From positions 549,695-613,694 of the forward strand of contig NZ_JACHIG010000002.1 in the NCBI RefSeq assembly GCF_014203095.1: a DNA stretch of 64,000 bases, written 5' to 3'. Positions 16,893 through 26,194 of the stretch are shown here, piece by piece; positions within the stretch are counted from its first letter, which is position 1, and the number at the start of each line of letters is the position of its first letter. The notes under the pieces were generated by a model that saw only the letters and a list, made by a program, of their open reading frames with translations, ran no database searches and was not told the DNA's origin. This stretch comes from Prosthecobacter vanneervenii (lineage in GTDB: Bacteria > Verrucomicrobiota > Verrucomicrobiia > Verrucomicrobiales > Verrucomicrobiaceae). The position numbers were made by a program, and so were the translations under genes.

Positions 16893-18308
16893 ATGTCAGA
16901 AAACTCTTTCGATTTCATCGTCATCGGCGGCGGCAGCGGTGGGTACGCAGCAGCACGCACGGCGCACAGTGCAGGGCTGCGCGTCGCCGTAGTGGATGGC
17001 GCCTCCGAGCTCGGCGGCCTCTGCATCCTGCGCGGCTGCATGCCCAGCAAGACGCTGATCGAATCCGCCAACCGCCAGCTGCACATCCGCCACGCGGCGG
17101 AGTTTGGCCTCAAGGCCACCTCCCACGGCGTGGACGTGCGGACCATCCGCGACCGCAAGCGCACGCTGATCGCCGACTTCGCCGGCTACCGTCAGGGCCA
17201 GCTTGAGGACGGCCGCTTTGCCCTGCATCGGGGGCACGCGCGTTTCATCGATGCTCATACGCTAGAGGTCACTCCACGCGATGGCTCCTCCACGTACCAG
17301 CTCAGCGCCAAGAGCTTCTGCATCGCCACTGGCTCCGAGGTCTTTGTGCCCGATGTGCCCGGCCTCGCCGAAACCGGCTTCTGGACAAGCGATGACGTGC
17401 TGGACACCGAGTCCCTTCCCAAATCCATCGCCGTGCTCGGTGGTGGTGCCATCGCCCTGGAGATGGCCCATTATCTGGAGGCCATGGGCTGCGCCGTCAC
17501 CCTCATCCAGCGCAATGCCCAGCTGCTCACCGGCCTCGACCGCGAATGCAGCGATGTCATTGCCAAAGCCTACTCTGAGCGCGGCATGAAGGTGCATCTT
17601 GGCACCCATCTGAACAGCATTGTCGCCATCAAGGACAAGAAGCTCATCGAGTTCACCCAGGGAGGCCATACCCACGCCATCCTGGTGGATGAAATCCTCC
17701 TCGCCATGGGCCGCCAGCCAGCCACGAAGAGCCTCGCTTTGGAGGCCGCGAAAGTCTCGCTGCATAAGACCAAGGTCGTCGTCAATGACTGCATGCAGAC
17801 CTCCCAGCCGCACATCTTTGCTGCGGGAGATGTGTGCAGCCCGCTGGATGTGGTGCACATCGCGATTCAGCAGGGAGAGATCGCTGCGCGCAATGCCGCA
17901 AGACTCATCCGAGGCGAAACCGCCGATGAAACCATCGACTACCGTCTTACGCTTTTCGGCGTCTTCTCGCATCCGCAGGTCGCCGTCGTCGGTGCCACCA
18001 CCGAAAAACTGCGCGCCCAAGGCATCCCCTTTCTGGAGGCCAGCTATCCCTTCAATGACCACGGCAAATCCATGGTGATGGGAGAGATGGCAGGCTTTGT
18101 GAAGATGCTGGCGCATAAGGAAACCGGCGAAATCCTCGGTGCCTGCGTCGTCGGCCCGGAAGCGACGGAGCTGATCCATGAGGTCGTCATTGCCATGAAT
18201 TTCCGCTCCACCGTGCAGCAGTTCATGGCCATCCCGCACTATCATCCCACGCTGAGTGAGATCTGGACGTATCCAGCGGAGGAGATCGCGGATCAGATGG
18301 CAGAATGA
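16893..18308 (+). CDS. Dihydrolipoamide dehydrogenase-like pyridine nucleotide-disulfide oxidoreductase
   Basis: A 471-residue class I flavoprotein disulfide reductase. The FAD loop is GGGSGG (12-17), the redox-active pair is C44 and C49 in GLCILRGCMPSK, the NAD(P) loop is VLGGGAIALE, the second FAD segment is FAAGDVC, and the C-terminal His-Glu pair is H451/E456 in HPTLSE. The active-site sequence (CILRGC) differs from canonical Lpd (CLNVGC), so the substrate could be another disulfide or a quinone. No 2-oxoacid dehydrogenase genes lie nearby. Cytoplasmic. Confidence 0.88.
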   Translation: MSENSFDFIVIGGGSGGYAAARTAHSAGLRVAVVDGASELGGLCILRGCMPSKTLIESANRQLHIRHAAEFGLKATSHGVDVRTIRDRKRTLIADFAGYRQGQLEDGRFALHRGHARFIDAHTLEVTPRDGSSTYQLSAKSFCIATGSEVFVPDVPGLAETGFWTSDDVLDTESLPKSIAVLGGGAIALEMAHYLEAMGCAVTLIQRNAQLLTGLDRECSDVIAKAYSERGMKVHLGTHLNSIVAIKDKKLIEFTQGGHTHAILVDEILLAMGRQPATKSLALEAAKVSLHKTKVVVNDCMQTSQPHIFAAGDVCSPLDVVHIAIQQGEIAARNAARLIRGETADETIDYRLTLFGVFSHPQVAVVGATTEKLRAQGIPFLEASYPFNDHGKSMVMGEMAGFVKMLAHKETGEILGACVVGPEATELIHEVVIAMNFRSTVQQFMAIPHYHPTLSEIWTYPAEEIADQMAE

Positions 18309-18402
18309 GGTGGCTCTAGCGCAATCCCCGCAGGAAAAGACATAACTCTGGCATAATGAGGCACAGGGTTCGCCCGTTGAATGTTGAAGCCTCATTCCAA
18401 CC

Positions 18403-21400
18403 ATGCGCCGAGCCCTCTGCCTCCTGCTGGCCTTCCCTGCCCTTCTCCGGGCGGAGTCTGCCAAACTGAAATACAACCGCGATGTGCGGCCCATTCTCAA
18501 TGAGAAGTGCTTTCACTGCCACGGCCCGGATGCCGCGCACAGGAAAGGCGACCTCCGCCTGGATCTGCGCGAGGACGCGCTGAAGCCCGCCAAGTCCGGA
18601 GACATCGCCTTGGTCCCCGGCCAGCCCGAGAAGAGCCAGCTCATCGCCCGCGTGGAGCTGCCACACGGAGACGATGACGTGATGCCGCCGGACAAGGACG
18701 GCAAGCCGCTCACCGCCGAGGAGAAGGCCATCCTGCGCCAGTGGATCAAAGAAGGCGCAGAATATCAGGGTCACTGGGCTTTCCTCAAGCCCGAGCGCTC
18801 ACCCGTTCCAAAGATCAGCGATCCCCAATTCACCATCCGCAATCCCATCGACGCCTTCATCGCCGAGCGCCTGCAGGAGGAAAAGCTGGCCCCATCTCCC
18901 GAAGCCGACCGCGCCACGCTGCTGCGCCGTGTGACGCTGGACCTCACGGGCCTGCCACCCACGCTGGAGGAGATCGCCGCGTTTGAAAAAGACACATCTC
19001 CGCAGGCCTATGAAAAGGTGGTGGACCGCCTGCTGAAGTCCGAACACTACGGCGAGCGCATGGCCATGCAGTGGCTGGACTTCGCCCGCTTCGCCGACAG
19101 CCACGGCTTCCAGACCGACAGCAGCCGCGCCATGTGGCCCTGGCGCGACTGGGTCATCAAGGCCTTCAACGACAACAAGCCCTTTGATCAGTTCACGCTC
19201 GAACAGATCGGCGGCGACCTGCTGCCCAATGCCACACGCGAGCAAGTCGTGGCTACCGGCTTCAATCGCAACCACCGCCTCAATGGCGAAGGCGGCATCA
19301 TCGCCGAAGAGTGGCGCATTGAGAACATCATCGACCGCGTGGAAACGACCAGCTTCACCTGGCTGGGCCTGACGCTGAACTGCTGCCGCTGCCACGACCA
19401 CAAATACGATCCCTTCACGCAGAAGGACTTTTACTCCCTCTTCGCCTTCTTCAACAACATCGCCGAAAGCGGCACCATTCAGGGCAGCTCCAATCGCAGC
19501 GGCGGCAACTCCGATCCCGTCATCTCCGTGCCGGATGCCGAGGAGGAAAAGCAGCTCGCCCTCCTTCGCAAAAAAATCGACGCCGCGCAGGCGAAGGTGA
19601 CCGAGACGCAGCTCCAGCTACCCAATCTCGTGGCAAGCTGGGAGGCGGACATGGAAAATCCCGAATCCGCCAAAAAGCCCATGTGGGAAGTCCTTCCCAT
19701 CACAGAAGCCAAATCCCAGGGCAAAGCCTCTCTGCGCAAGCTGCCCGATGCCTCATGGATCGCCGGCGGGCGCAATCCAGACTCCGATATCTACACCGTC
19801 ACCGCACCTCTGGCCGAGGGTAGCTTCACTGGCCTGCTGCTGGAGGCGCTGCCAGACCCCACACTGCCAAATCAAAGCCTGGGCCGCGCCACGAATGGCA
19901 ACTTCGTCCTCACCGGCATCGAGGCCACGCTCAGCGCCCCCACCTTGAAGCAGCCGGTGAAAATCACCTTCGCCCGCGCCGAGGCCGACTACGCGCAAAA
20001 AGGCTACGATGTGAAGCTGCTGCTCGACAAAGATCCCAAGAACGGCTGGGCCATCGACGGCAACGACCCGCAGAAACGCGTGGAGCGCAATGCCATGTTC
20101 ATCGTGGAGAAAGCCGTGCAAGTACCCGCCGGGGCCACCCTCACCGTGCGTCTGCTCCAGCAGTCCAGATTTGCCGGTCACAATGTCGGCCGCTTCCGTC
20201 TTTCCACCACCGATGCCGAGCCCACGCTCGCCAGCCTCGACGGCACCGGCGGCCCGCCTGCCGCCGTGCTGGCCATCATGAAAACTCCCACCGAAAACCG
20301 CACGCCGCAGCAGCGCAGCGAGCTGGAGAAATACTTCCGCGCCAGTGTGGACAGCCCCCTGCGAGATGCCGACTACGCGCTTGCCGCCGCCAAGGCGGAG
20401 CTGGAGAAATACGAGCGCACCGTCCCCTCCGTGATGGTGATGAAGGAAGGCCCCGTGCGCGATGCCTTCGTGCTGAAACGCGGCGAGTATGACAAGCCCG
20501 GCGACAAGGTCAGCATGACCACGCCCGCCGTGCTGCCACCCATGCCGAAGAACGCGCCGCCAAACCGCCTCGGTCTGGCGCAGTGGATTGTGTCACCAGA
20601 AAATCCCCTCACCTCCCGCGTGTGGGTGAACCGCGCGTGGGAAAAATTCTTCGGCTACGGTTTGTGCAAATCTTCGGAGAACCTCGGCACGCAGTCAGAG
20701 TATCCGGTGCATCCGGAACTGCTCGACTGGCTGGCCACCGAGTTCATCCGCTGCGGCTGGGACATGAAGGCCATGCAAAAGCTCATCGTCATGAGCGCCA
20801 CCTATCGCCAGTCGTCCAAGCTCACGCCCGCATTGCTGGAGAAAGATCCTGAGAACCGCCTCCTCGCACGCGGCCCGCGCTTCCGCCTGCCCGGTGAGGT
20901 CGTGCGCGATCAGGCGCTGGCCATCGCCGGACTGCTGGTGCCGAAAATCGGCGGCCCCAGCGTGAAGCCCTACATGCCCGAAGGCGTGTGGGATGAAACA
21001 AGCAAATACGGCGACCTCCGCGGCTACAAGGCGGACACCGGCGAGGGACTCTACCGCCGCAGCTTCTACACCATCTGGAAGCGCACTGCCGCGCCACCCA
21101 CCATGCTGCTCTTTGATGCGCCCACGCGCGAGATCTGTACCGTGAAGCGCAGCCGCACCAACACCCCGCTGCAGGCGCTCTCGCTGCTCAATGAGATCAC
21201 CTTTGTGGAAGCCGCGCGCTCCCTTGCCCAGCAGATGATGCAGCACGGCGGCACCACGCCCGAGCAGCGCATCGCCTACGGCTACCAGCGCGTCACCGGT
21301 CGCAGCATCGAGCCCGCCGCGCTCAAGCAACTCGTAGGAGGCGTGCAGAAACGCATCGCTGAATTCCAGGCCAAACCCGTCGAAGCCACCGCGCTCATCG

Positions 21401-21510
21401 CCCAGGGTACCACCAAGGCGGATGCCTCGCTCAATCCTTCAGAGCTGGCAGCTTATACCACGACCGCCTCCGTCCTTCTCAACCTCGACCGCGTCATCAC
21501 CCGCGACTGA
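18403..21510 (+). CDS. PSCyt1-PSCyt2-PSD1 (DUF1549/DUF1553) heme protein, module 1
   Basis: A 1035-residue exported protein with a signal peptide ([17 protein letters not shown]). PSCyt1 spans about 25-100 with a CFHCH heme site (C36, C39, H40). PSCyt2/DUF1549 spans about 146-355, including RLTFDLTGLPP-like and [10 protein letters not shown] segments; a second Cys-His pair sits in CCRCHDH. A beta-rich insert fills about 400-640, and PSD1/DUF1553 spans about 720-945. This architecture is nearly restricted to Planctomycetes and Verrucomicrobia and its biochemistry is uncharacterised. The DUF1501 partner starts one base after the stop, so the two are certainly cotranscribed. Confidence 0.92.
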   Translation: MRRALCLLLAFPALLRAESAKLKYNRDVRPILNEKCFHCHGPDAAHRKGDLRLDLREDALKPAKSGDIALVPGQPEKSQLIARVELPHGDDDVMPPDKDGKPLTAEEKAILRQWIKEGAEYQGHWAFLKPERSPVPKISDPQFTIRNPIDAFIAERLQEEKLAPSPEADRATLLRRVTLDLTGLPPTLEEIAAFEKDTSPQAYEKVVDRLLKSEHYGERMAMQWLDFARFADSHGFQTDSSRAMWPWRDWVIKAFNDNKPFDQFTLEQIGGDLLPNATREQVVATGFNRNHRLNGEGGIIAEEWRIENIIDRVETTSFTWLGLTLNCCRCHDHKYDPFTQKDFYSLFAFFNNIAESGTIQGSSNRSGGNSDPVISVPDAEEEKQLALLRKKIDAAQAKVTETQLQLPNLVASWEADMENPESAKKPMWEVLPITEAKSQGKASLRKLPDASWIAGGRNPDSDIYTVTAPLAEGSFTGLLLEALPDPTLPNQSLGRATNGNFVLTGIEATLSAPTLKQPVKITFARAEADYAQKGYDVKLLLDKDPKNGWAIDGNDPQKRVERNAMFIVEKAVQVPAGATLTVRLLQQSRFAGHNVGRFRLSTTDAEPTLASLDGTGGPPAAVLAIMKTPTENRTPQQRSELEKYFRASVDSPLRDADYALAAAKAELEKYERTVPSVMVMKEGPVRDAFVLKRGEYDKPGDKVSMTTPAVLPPMPKNAPPNRLGLAQWIVSPENPLTSRVWVNRAWEKFFGYGLCKSSENLGTQSEYPVHPELLDWLATEFIRCGWDMKAMQKLIVMSATYRQSSKLTPALLEKDPENRLLARGPRFRLPGEVVRDQALAIAGLLVPKIGGPSVKPYMPEGVWDETSKYGDLRGYKADTGEGLYRRSFYTIWKRTAAPPTMLLFDAPTREICTVKRSRTNTPLQALSLLNEITFVEAARSLAQQMMQHGGTTPEQRIAYGYQRVTGRSIEPAALKQLVGGVQKRIAEFQAKPVEATALIAQGTTKADASLNPSELAAYTTTASVLLNLDRVITRD

Positions 21511-21511
21511 T

Positions 21512-22951
21512 ATGAATCCTTCTCTTCAACTTCAGGACCGGCTCAATCGCCGCATCTTTCTCAAGAGCTCCTCCTCCGCCATCGGTGCCGCCGCGCTCGG
21601 TTCTCTGCTGCAAGATGAAGCCCGCGCTGCATCTCCTACGCGCTTCTTCCCCAACTTTGCGCCCAAGGCCAAGCGCATCATCTACCTCTTCCAGTCCGGC
21701 GCGCCCTCACAGATGGATCTCTTTGATCCCAAGCCGCAGATGGAAAAGCACCGTGCTGAGGATCTGCCCGCCAGCATCCGCCAGGGCCAGCGCCTCACCA
21801 CCATGACCTCGGGGCAGAAGGCGTTTCCTGTGGCACCATCCATCTTCAAATTCGCGCAGCATGGCCAGGGCGGCATCTGGCTCAGCGAACTATGGCCGCA
21901 TCTCTCGACTGTGGCCGATGAGATGTGCGTCATCCGCTCCATGTTCACGGAGGCCATCAATCACGATCCCGCCATCACCTTCTGCCAGACGGGCTCTCAG
22001 CTCGCAGGCAGGCCCAGCATCGGCGCATGGCTCAGCTACGGCCTCGGCAGCGCCAATCACGACCTGCCCGCTTATGTCGTCATGACCTCCTTTGGCACCG
22101 GCCGTCGCGATGACCAGCCGCTGTATGACCGCCTCTGGGGCAGCGGCTTCCTGCCCACGCAGCATCAGGGCGTGCGCTTCCGCAATTCAGGCGACCCCGT
22201 TCTCTATCTTTCCAATCCCGCCGGTGTGGACCGCCCCATGCGCCGTCAGATGCTCGATGAACTGGCCGCTCTGAATCAGCGCGACTTCGAATCCTTTGGC
22301 GATCCTGAAACCGCCGCTCGCATCTCTCAATATGAAATGGCCTTTCGCATGCAGATGAGCGTGCCGGATCTGGTGGACACCTCCAAGGAACCCCAGCACG
22401 TGCTCGACAGCTACGGCCCCGATGTCAAAAAGCCCGGCACCTATGCCGCGAACTGCCTGCTGGCACGCCGCCTGGCCGAGCGCGATGTGCGCTGCATCCA
22501 GCTCTTCCACATGGGCTGGGACCACCATGGCGGCCTGCCCAATGCCATCCGTGGTCAGTGCCGCGACACCGACCAGCCCACCGCCGCACTCATCAAAGAC
22601 TTGAAGCAGCGCGGCCTGCTGGACGACACCCTCATCGTCTGGGGCGGCGAATTTGGCCGCACCATCTACTCCCAAGGCACCCTCACCGCCACCAACTACG
22701 GCCGCGATCACCACCCCCGCTGCTACTCTCTCTTCATGGCCGGAGCCGGAGTCAAAAAAGGCACCACCTACGGCGAAACGGATGACTATAGCTACAACAT
22801 CGTCCGCGATCCGGTACACGTGCATGACCTCAATGCCACCCTCATGCACCTGCTCGGCATCAACCATGAGCGCCTGAATTACAAGTTCCAAGGGCTTGAT
22901 ATGCGTCTGACGGGGATTGCAGGAAATGTGGTGAAGGGTGTGCTGGCATAG
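21512..22951 (+). CDS. DUF1501 family protein (sulfatase-like fold), module 1
   Basis: A 479-residue member of DUF1501 (alkaline phosphatase/sulfatase superfamily fold). A Tat-like leader [18 protein letters not shown] begins near residue 13. Typical blocks are [19 protein letters not shown] near the mature N-terminus, [11 protein letters not shown], and VWGGEFGRT with RDHHPRCYS towards the C-terminus; these carry the Asp/His residues expected at the metal site. The start at 21512 follows the PSD1 stop by one base. Genes of this pair almost always travel together in the phylum, so they probably form one exported system of unknown substrate. Confidence 0.9.
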   Translation: MNPSLQLQDRLNRRIFLKSSSSAIGAAALGSLLQDEARAASPTRFFPNFAPKAKRIIYLFQSGAPSQMDLFDPKPQMEKHRAEDLPASIRQGQRLTTMTSGQKAFPVAPSIFKFAQHGQGGIWLSELWPHLSTVADEMCVIRSMFTEAINHDPAITFCQTGSQLAGRPSIGAWLSYGLGSANHDLPAYVVMTSFGTGRRDDQPLYDRLWGSGFLPTQHQGVRFRNSGDPVLYLSNPAGVDRPMRRQMLDELAALNQRDFESFGDPETAARISQYEMAFRMQMSVPDLVDTSKEPQHVLDSYGPDVKKPGTYAANCLLARRLAERDVRCIQLFHMGWDHHGGLPNAIRGQCRDTDQPTAALIKDLKQRGLLDDTLIVWGGEFGRTIYSQGTLTATNYGRDHHPRCYSLFMAGAGVKKGTTYGETDDYSYNIVRDPVHVHDLNATLMHLLGINHERLNYKFQGLDMRLTGIAGNVVKGVLA

Positions 22952-22979
22952 CTGCATCACGGCTCAAAGCAGCAAAATC

Positions 22980-23082
22980 TTGAACCACTAATCGAACACT
23001 AATCCCACACTAATAATGAACCAGAAATCCCGATTCTGATTCCGGACATTAGTGTTTTATTAGTGTGCGATTAGTGGTTCAA
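22980..23082. repeat. 11-bp-phased inverted repeat (CACTAAT family), copy A
   Basis: TTGAACCACTAATCG (22980-22994) is exactly complementary to CGATTAGTGGTTCAA (23068-23082). Each arm holds three CACTAAT units spaced 11 bp apart, so the arms can fold back for about 36 bp with few mismatches around a 30-bp centre. It begins 28 bp after the DUF1501 stop. Confidence 0.92.
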
Positions 23083-23103
23083 ATTCCTGGATCCTCATTC
23101 GTC

Positions 23104-23216
23104 ACCCATCCTTCCTCTCCCGCTGCCTTGACCGCACCCGATCTGCCTTACAAACATACGGCTGAAGTAGTGGCGGTTTGGGAAGTTGGAGCTGCCTTCG
23201 ATGTAGATCAAGCCGT
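23104..23216 (-). pseudogene. Remnant of an AraC-family regulator C-terminus
   Basis: On the minus strand this encodes SNFPNRHYFSRMFVRQIGCG, matching the second helix-turn-helix and C-terminus of the intact AraC gene at 25214-26059 (FGFPNRHYFSRMFARQVGCG). About 32 of 37 bases agree in the core. The frame upstream is closed by stops and the original stop codon is lost, so it is a fragment. It lies in direct orientation to the intact gene, with the FAD oxidoreductase between. Confidence 0.8.
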
Positions 23217-23413
23217 CTCAAAATCAGTCATCCCGGCGAACCACTGAGTCAGCCGGTAACAAGCTGTTTGCGCCCAGCAACCTCTCTGAGCAGATACTGC
23301 CAAGGCAGATGATCTGACAAAACATATCCCTGCGGCTTCCGCCCTTACCTGTCGCATTTTACACATCCTTTGTCGTCACACTCGCTGTGCAAACGTCGTA
23401 CCATGTCAGCACC

Positions 23414-25069
23414 ATGAAAACCATCCTCGCCCTTCTACTCAGCCTCTCAGTCGTTGCAGCCGCCGAGCATGCTGATGTCATCGTGGTTGCCGCCAATCCC
23501 GCCGGGATCGCCGCCGCGGTAGCGGCAGCAAAAAGCGGCGCAAAGGTCATCGTGCTCGAGGAATCGGCTCATGTCGGTGGCATCATTGCGGCTGGATTGA
23601 CCAACGCCGACATTCGAAAGCACGGCGCCGTAGGCGGTCTCTACAATGAGTTCAAACGCCGCATCGTTGAGCACTACACGACGACTTACGGTGCGAATTC
23701 GAGACAGGTCAAAGTTTGCAAAAATGGGACCATGATGGAGCCGCACATCGCGGAGAAGGTGTTTCGCGACATGCTCGTGGCAGAAAAAAACATCACGCTG
23801 CTCCAGCGTCAGCGCGTTGTTTCAGCGCGGGTAAAGCATGACGCGGGAGAACGAAACGCGATTCCGGGCAAACGCATCGACGGTGCAGCACCGAAGGAAT
23901 TTGGGCCTAAAGTGAAGCTGGCAAGCATCACGGCGGAAGATTTGAGCAATCCAGGAACGCAAACCGAATTCCGCGCCGCTGTCTTCATCGACTGCACTTA
24001 TGAAGGTGACATCGCCGCGCTGGCGGGTGTGCCTTATCGAGTCGGCCGGGAGAGTCGCACGACTTTTGGTGAGCCACATGCCGGACACATCTATGTCCGC
24101 TTCAAGGACTACAACCCGCTCCCCGGCTCCACCGGTGCTGCTGATGATGGCATACAAGCGTTTTGCTTCCGCTTTCACCTCACGAAAGACAAGTCAAACA
24201 GCGTGCCTGTCGAAAAACCCTCCTCTTTCGATCGCCATGACTACCAGCACATTTTGTCGCAAATCGCTGAGGGAAAAATCACGCGGTTCACTCAAGTCAT
24301 CCAGCTCTACGAGATGCCTAATTCGAAGTTTGAGGTGAACAGCGACCACCCGCATCAAGACACCGGCGTCCCCGCCGAGTCGCTCGATTTGGCGGAAGAA
24401 AACTGGCGCTGGCCCGAGGCAGGCCCCACCGAACGCGAACACATATTCAACCGCTACTGGAGTCACAACGAAGGTCTCGTGTGGCTGCTGCAAAACGATC
24501 CCGCTGTGCCACTGTCCATACGCAATGAAGCCAGCCAGTGGGGATTCCCAAAGGATGAGTTTACCGACCATCGCCACCGTCCGCATCACATCTACGTCCG
24601 CCAGGGGCGGCGCATCTGGGGCGAATACACTTTGACGGAGAACGACGCCAGACCGGTTTTCGAGACCGGCCTGCCGGCACGCTTCGCCGATGGCATTGCC
24701 GTCACCGAGTTCGAGTTCGACTCCCACGCCGTGCGCAAATACGATCCTGCGTTTCCAATGCTGCGTCCGGGCTATTTCTTCATTGCCCACGATCCTTTTC
24801 AGCTGCCGTATCGCATCATGGTGCCGAAGTGCGTGGATGGCCTGCTCGTTCCTGTGGCATGCAGCGCCAGCCACGTCGGCTATCAAACTCTGCGCATGGA
24901 GCCGGTCTTCATGGCGCTGGGTGAGGCGAGCGGCATCGCTGCCACGGCTTCCCTGGACGAAAAGACCGAAGTACGAGGCGTGAATGTGAGCGCCGTGCGC
25001 AAAGAGATCATCAATCGTGGTGGCGTGATCTTGTTTGAGAACACGGCGCTCAAACCCGAAGATCTGTGA
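23414..25069 (+). CDS. Secreted FAD-dependent oxidoreductase
   Basis: A 551-residue exported flavoprotein. The start at 23414 gives a signal peptide (MKTILALLLSLSVVAAAEH); the frame opens nine codons earlier. The FAD Rossmann segment is DVIVVAANPAGIAAAVAAA, where the usual first glycines (GG.PAG) are replaced by AA. The following E-containing VIVLEESAHVGGI and the C-terminal VPVACSASHVGYQTLRMEP block match the PVC FAD-dependent oxidoreductase family (also seen in the protein at 50291). The substrate is unknown. The gene lies between an AraC remnant and an intact, converging AraC gene that could be its regulator. Confidence 0.87.
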   Translation: MKTILALLLSLSVVAAAEHADVIVVAANPAGIAAAVAAAKSGAKVIVLEESAHVGGIIAAGLTNADIRKHGAVGGLYNEFKRRIVEHYTTTYGANSRQVKVCKNGTMMEPHIAEKVFRDMLVAEKNITLLQRQRVVSARVKHDAGERNAIPGKRIDGAAPKEFGPKVKLASITAEDLSNPGTQTEFRAAVFIDCTYEGDIAALAGVPYRVGRESRTTFGEPHAGHIYVRFKDYNPLPGSTGAADDGIQAFCFRFHLTKDKSNSVPVEKPSSFDRHDYQHILSQIAEGKITRFTQVIQLYEMPNSKFEVNSDHPHQDTGVPAESLDLAEENWRWPEAGPTEREHIFNRYWSHNEGLVWLLQNDPAVPLSIRNEASQWGFPKDEFTDHRHRPHHIYVRQGRRIWGEYTLTENDARPVFETGLPARFADGIAVTEFEFDSHAVRKYDPAFPMLRPGYFFIAHDPFQLPYRIMVPKCVDGLLVPVACSASHVGYQTLRMEPVFMALGEASGIAATASLDEKTEVRGVNVSAVRKEIINRGGVILFENTALKPEDL

Positions 25070-25213
25070 GGGATGAAACTCCACCATCAGACACTCGTCG
25101 TTGACTGGACCTTTTCAGAACAGACATCCTCAAAACTGAATCACAGCATGAGGTGAGCGTGATGGTGCCCCTGCTCGTGGCGGGTGCGTTTTTTGCGTGC
25201 TGGCCCGCCCGCA

Positions 25214-26059
25214 CTACCCATCCTTACGCTCCCGCTGCCGCGCGCGGAACTCCCCCGGCCCGCACCCCACCTGCCGCGCAAACATGCGGCTGAAGTAGTG
25301 GCGGTTGGGGAAGCCGAAATCGGCGGCAATTTGATCGATGGTTTTGTCCGTGAGCGCCAGCGCCTCGCCTGCCAGCCGCAGGCGTGTGCTGAGGACATAG
25401 GCCGCTGGCGTCTGTCCTAGGTGCTCACGAAAGGCGCGGATGAAGCGCTCCACGCTCATGCCCGCGCGCTCCGCTAAAAACGGATTCGTCAATCGGCTGT
25501 GCGGTGCACGTGCGATGAAGGCCAGCACCTCTGCGATTCTCTCCGGCAGCACCGGTGGTGCCTCGCTTTCCAGCGCCGCAAACACCGTGTGCAGCAGCGC
25601 TGCGCTCAGGTGATACAGACGGTGATCCCTTAGCTCTGTCTGCGGCTGCCGATGCGTAGCCACGAGCTGCCTGAGCATCGACCTCAGCGCATCATCCACC
25701 TCGATGACGATCGGCTCCGGCACCATCTTCACCCCGGGCCTTGCGGTGGTGAAGTGCAGCCAGAAGTGGCTCGCCTTCACCGGACCGCAGCAGTCAAACA
25801 CCGTGTCCGCCGGAATGAGCACCGCGCACTGCGGCCCCAGCGGAATCTTGCGCCCCTGAAAGAGCAGATGACATCCCGGCTTTGGATTGTGGTAAAAGCG
25901 CCAGAAAGGCGAGTCCACCCCCTGATGATTCCAGTCCTCCAGCGCAGGCTGGTAGCCGCTCTCGTGGATCAAAAACGGCGTCCACCCCGACTGCGCCACA
26001 CGCGCCAGATCCACGCCCCACGGCGTGGTGTAGTTCAGGTATTTGCGACGCGCTGACAT
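25214..26059 (-). CDS. AraC-family transcriptional regulator
   Basis: A 281-residue regulator. Residues about 15-160 form a cupin-type AraC_binding domain (PLGPQCAVLIPADTVF), likely sensing a sugar. Residues about 185-275 hold the double helix-turn-helix: LAERAGMSVERFIRAFREH for the first and IAADFGFPNRHYFSRMF for the second. Its 3' end is duplicated as a decayed fragment at 23104-23216. It is divergent from PSD1 module 2 (start 26195) across 135 bp and convergent with the FAD oxidoreductase, so either could be its target. Confidence 0.9.
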   Translation of the reverse strand: MSARRKYLNYTTPWGVDLARVAQSGWTPFLIHESGYQPALEDWNHQGVDSPFWRFYHNPKPGCHLLFQGRKIPLGPQCAVLIPADTVFDCCGPVKASHFWLHFTTARPGVKMVPEPIVIEVDDALRSMLRQLVATHRQPQTELRDHRLYHLSAALLHTVFAALESEAPPVLPERIAEVLAFIARAPHSRLTNPFLAERAGMSVERFIRAFREHLGQTPAAYVLSTRLRLAGEALALTDKTIDQIAADFGFPNRHYFSRMFARQVGCGPGEFRARQRERKDG

Positions 26060-26194
26060 GGGCGAGATTAGGAATCAGATACGCGGCGGGAGTGACTTTT
26101 CACCAGTTTTGATTCCAACATCCGCAGGATAAGACACAAAACAGCCAAAAAGAGGCACAGACGGCGAGCGTTGTTTCAGGCAGCCTCTTTCCCC

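Larger units (their letters stand above)
22952..23413. other. Intergenic region holding a repeat and an AraC gene remnant
   Basis: This 462-bp gap contains the inverted repeat at 22980-23082 and a decayed 3' fragment of an AraC regulator on the minus strand at 23104-23216. From 23217 to the start of the oxidoreductase I see nothing more than ordinary leader sequence. Confidence 0.75.

Noticed and set aside
15695..17206. 503-codon plus-strand frame crossing the Gfo/Idh/MocA gene into the flavoprotein gene
   Set aside because: It is antisense to one certain gene and out of frame with another; no domain.
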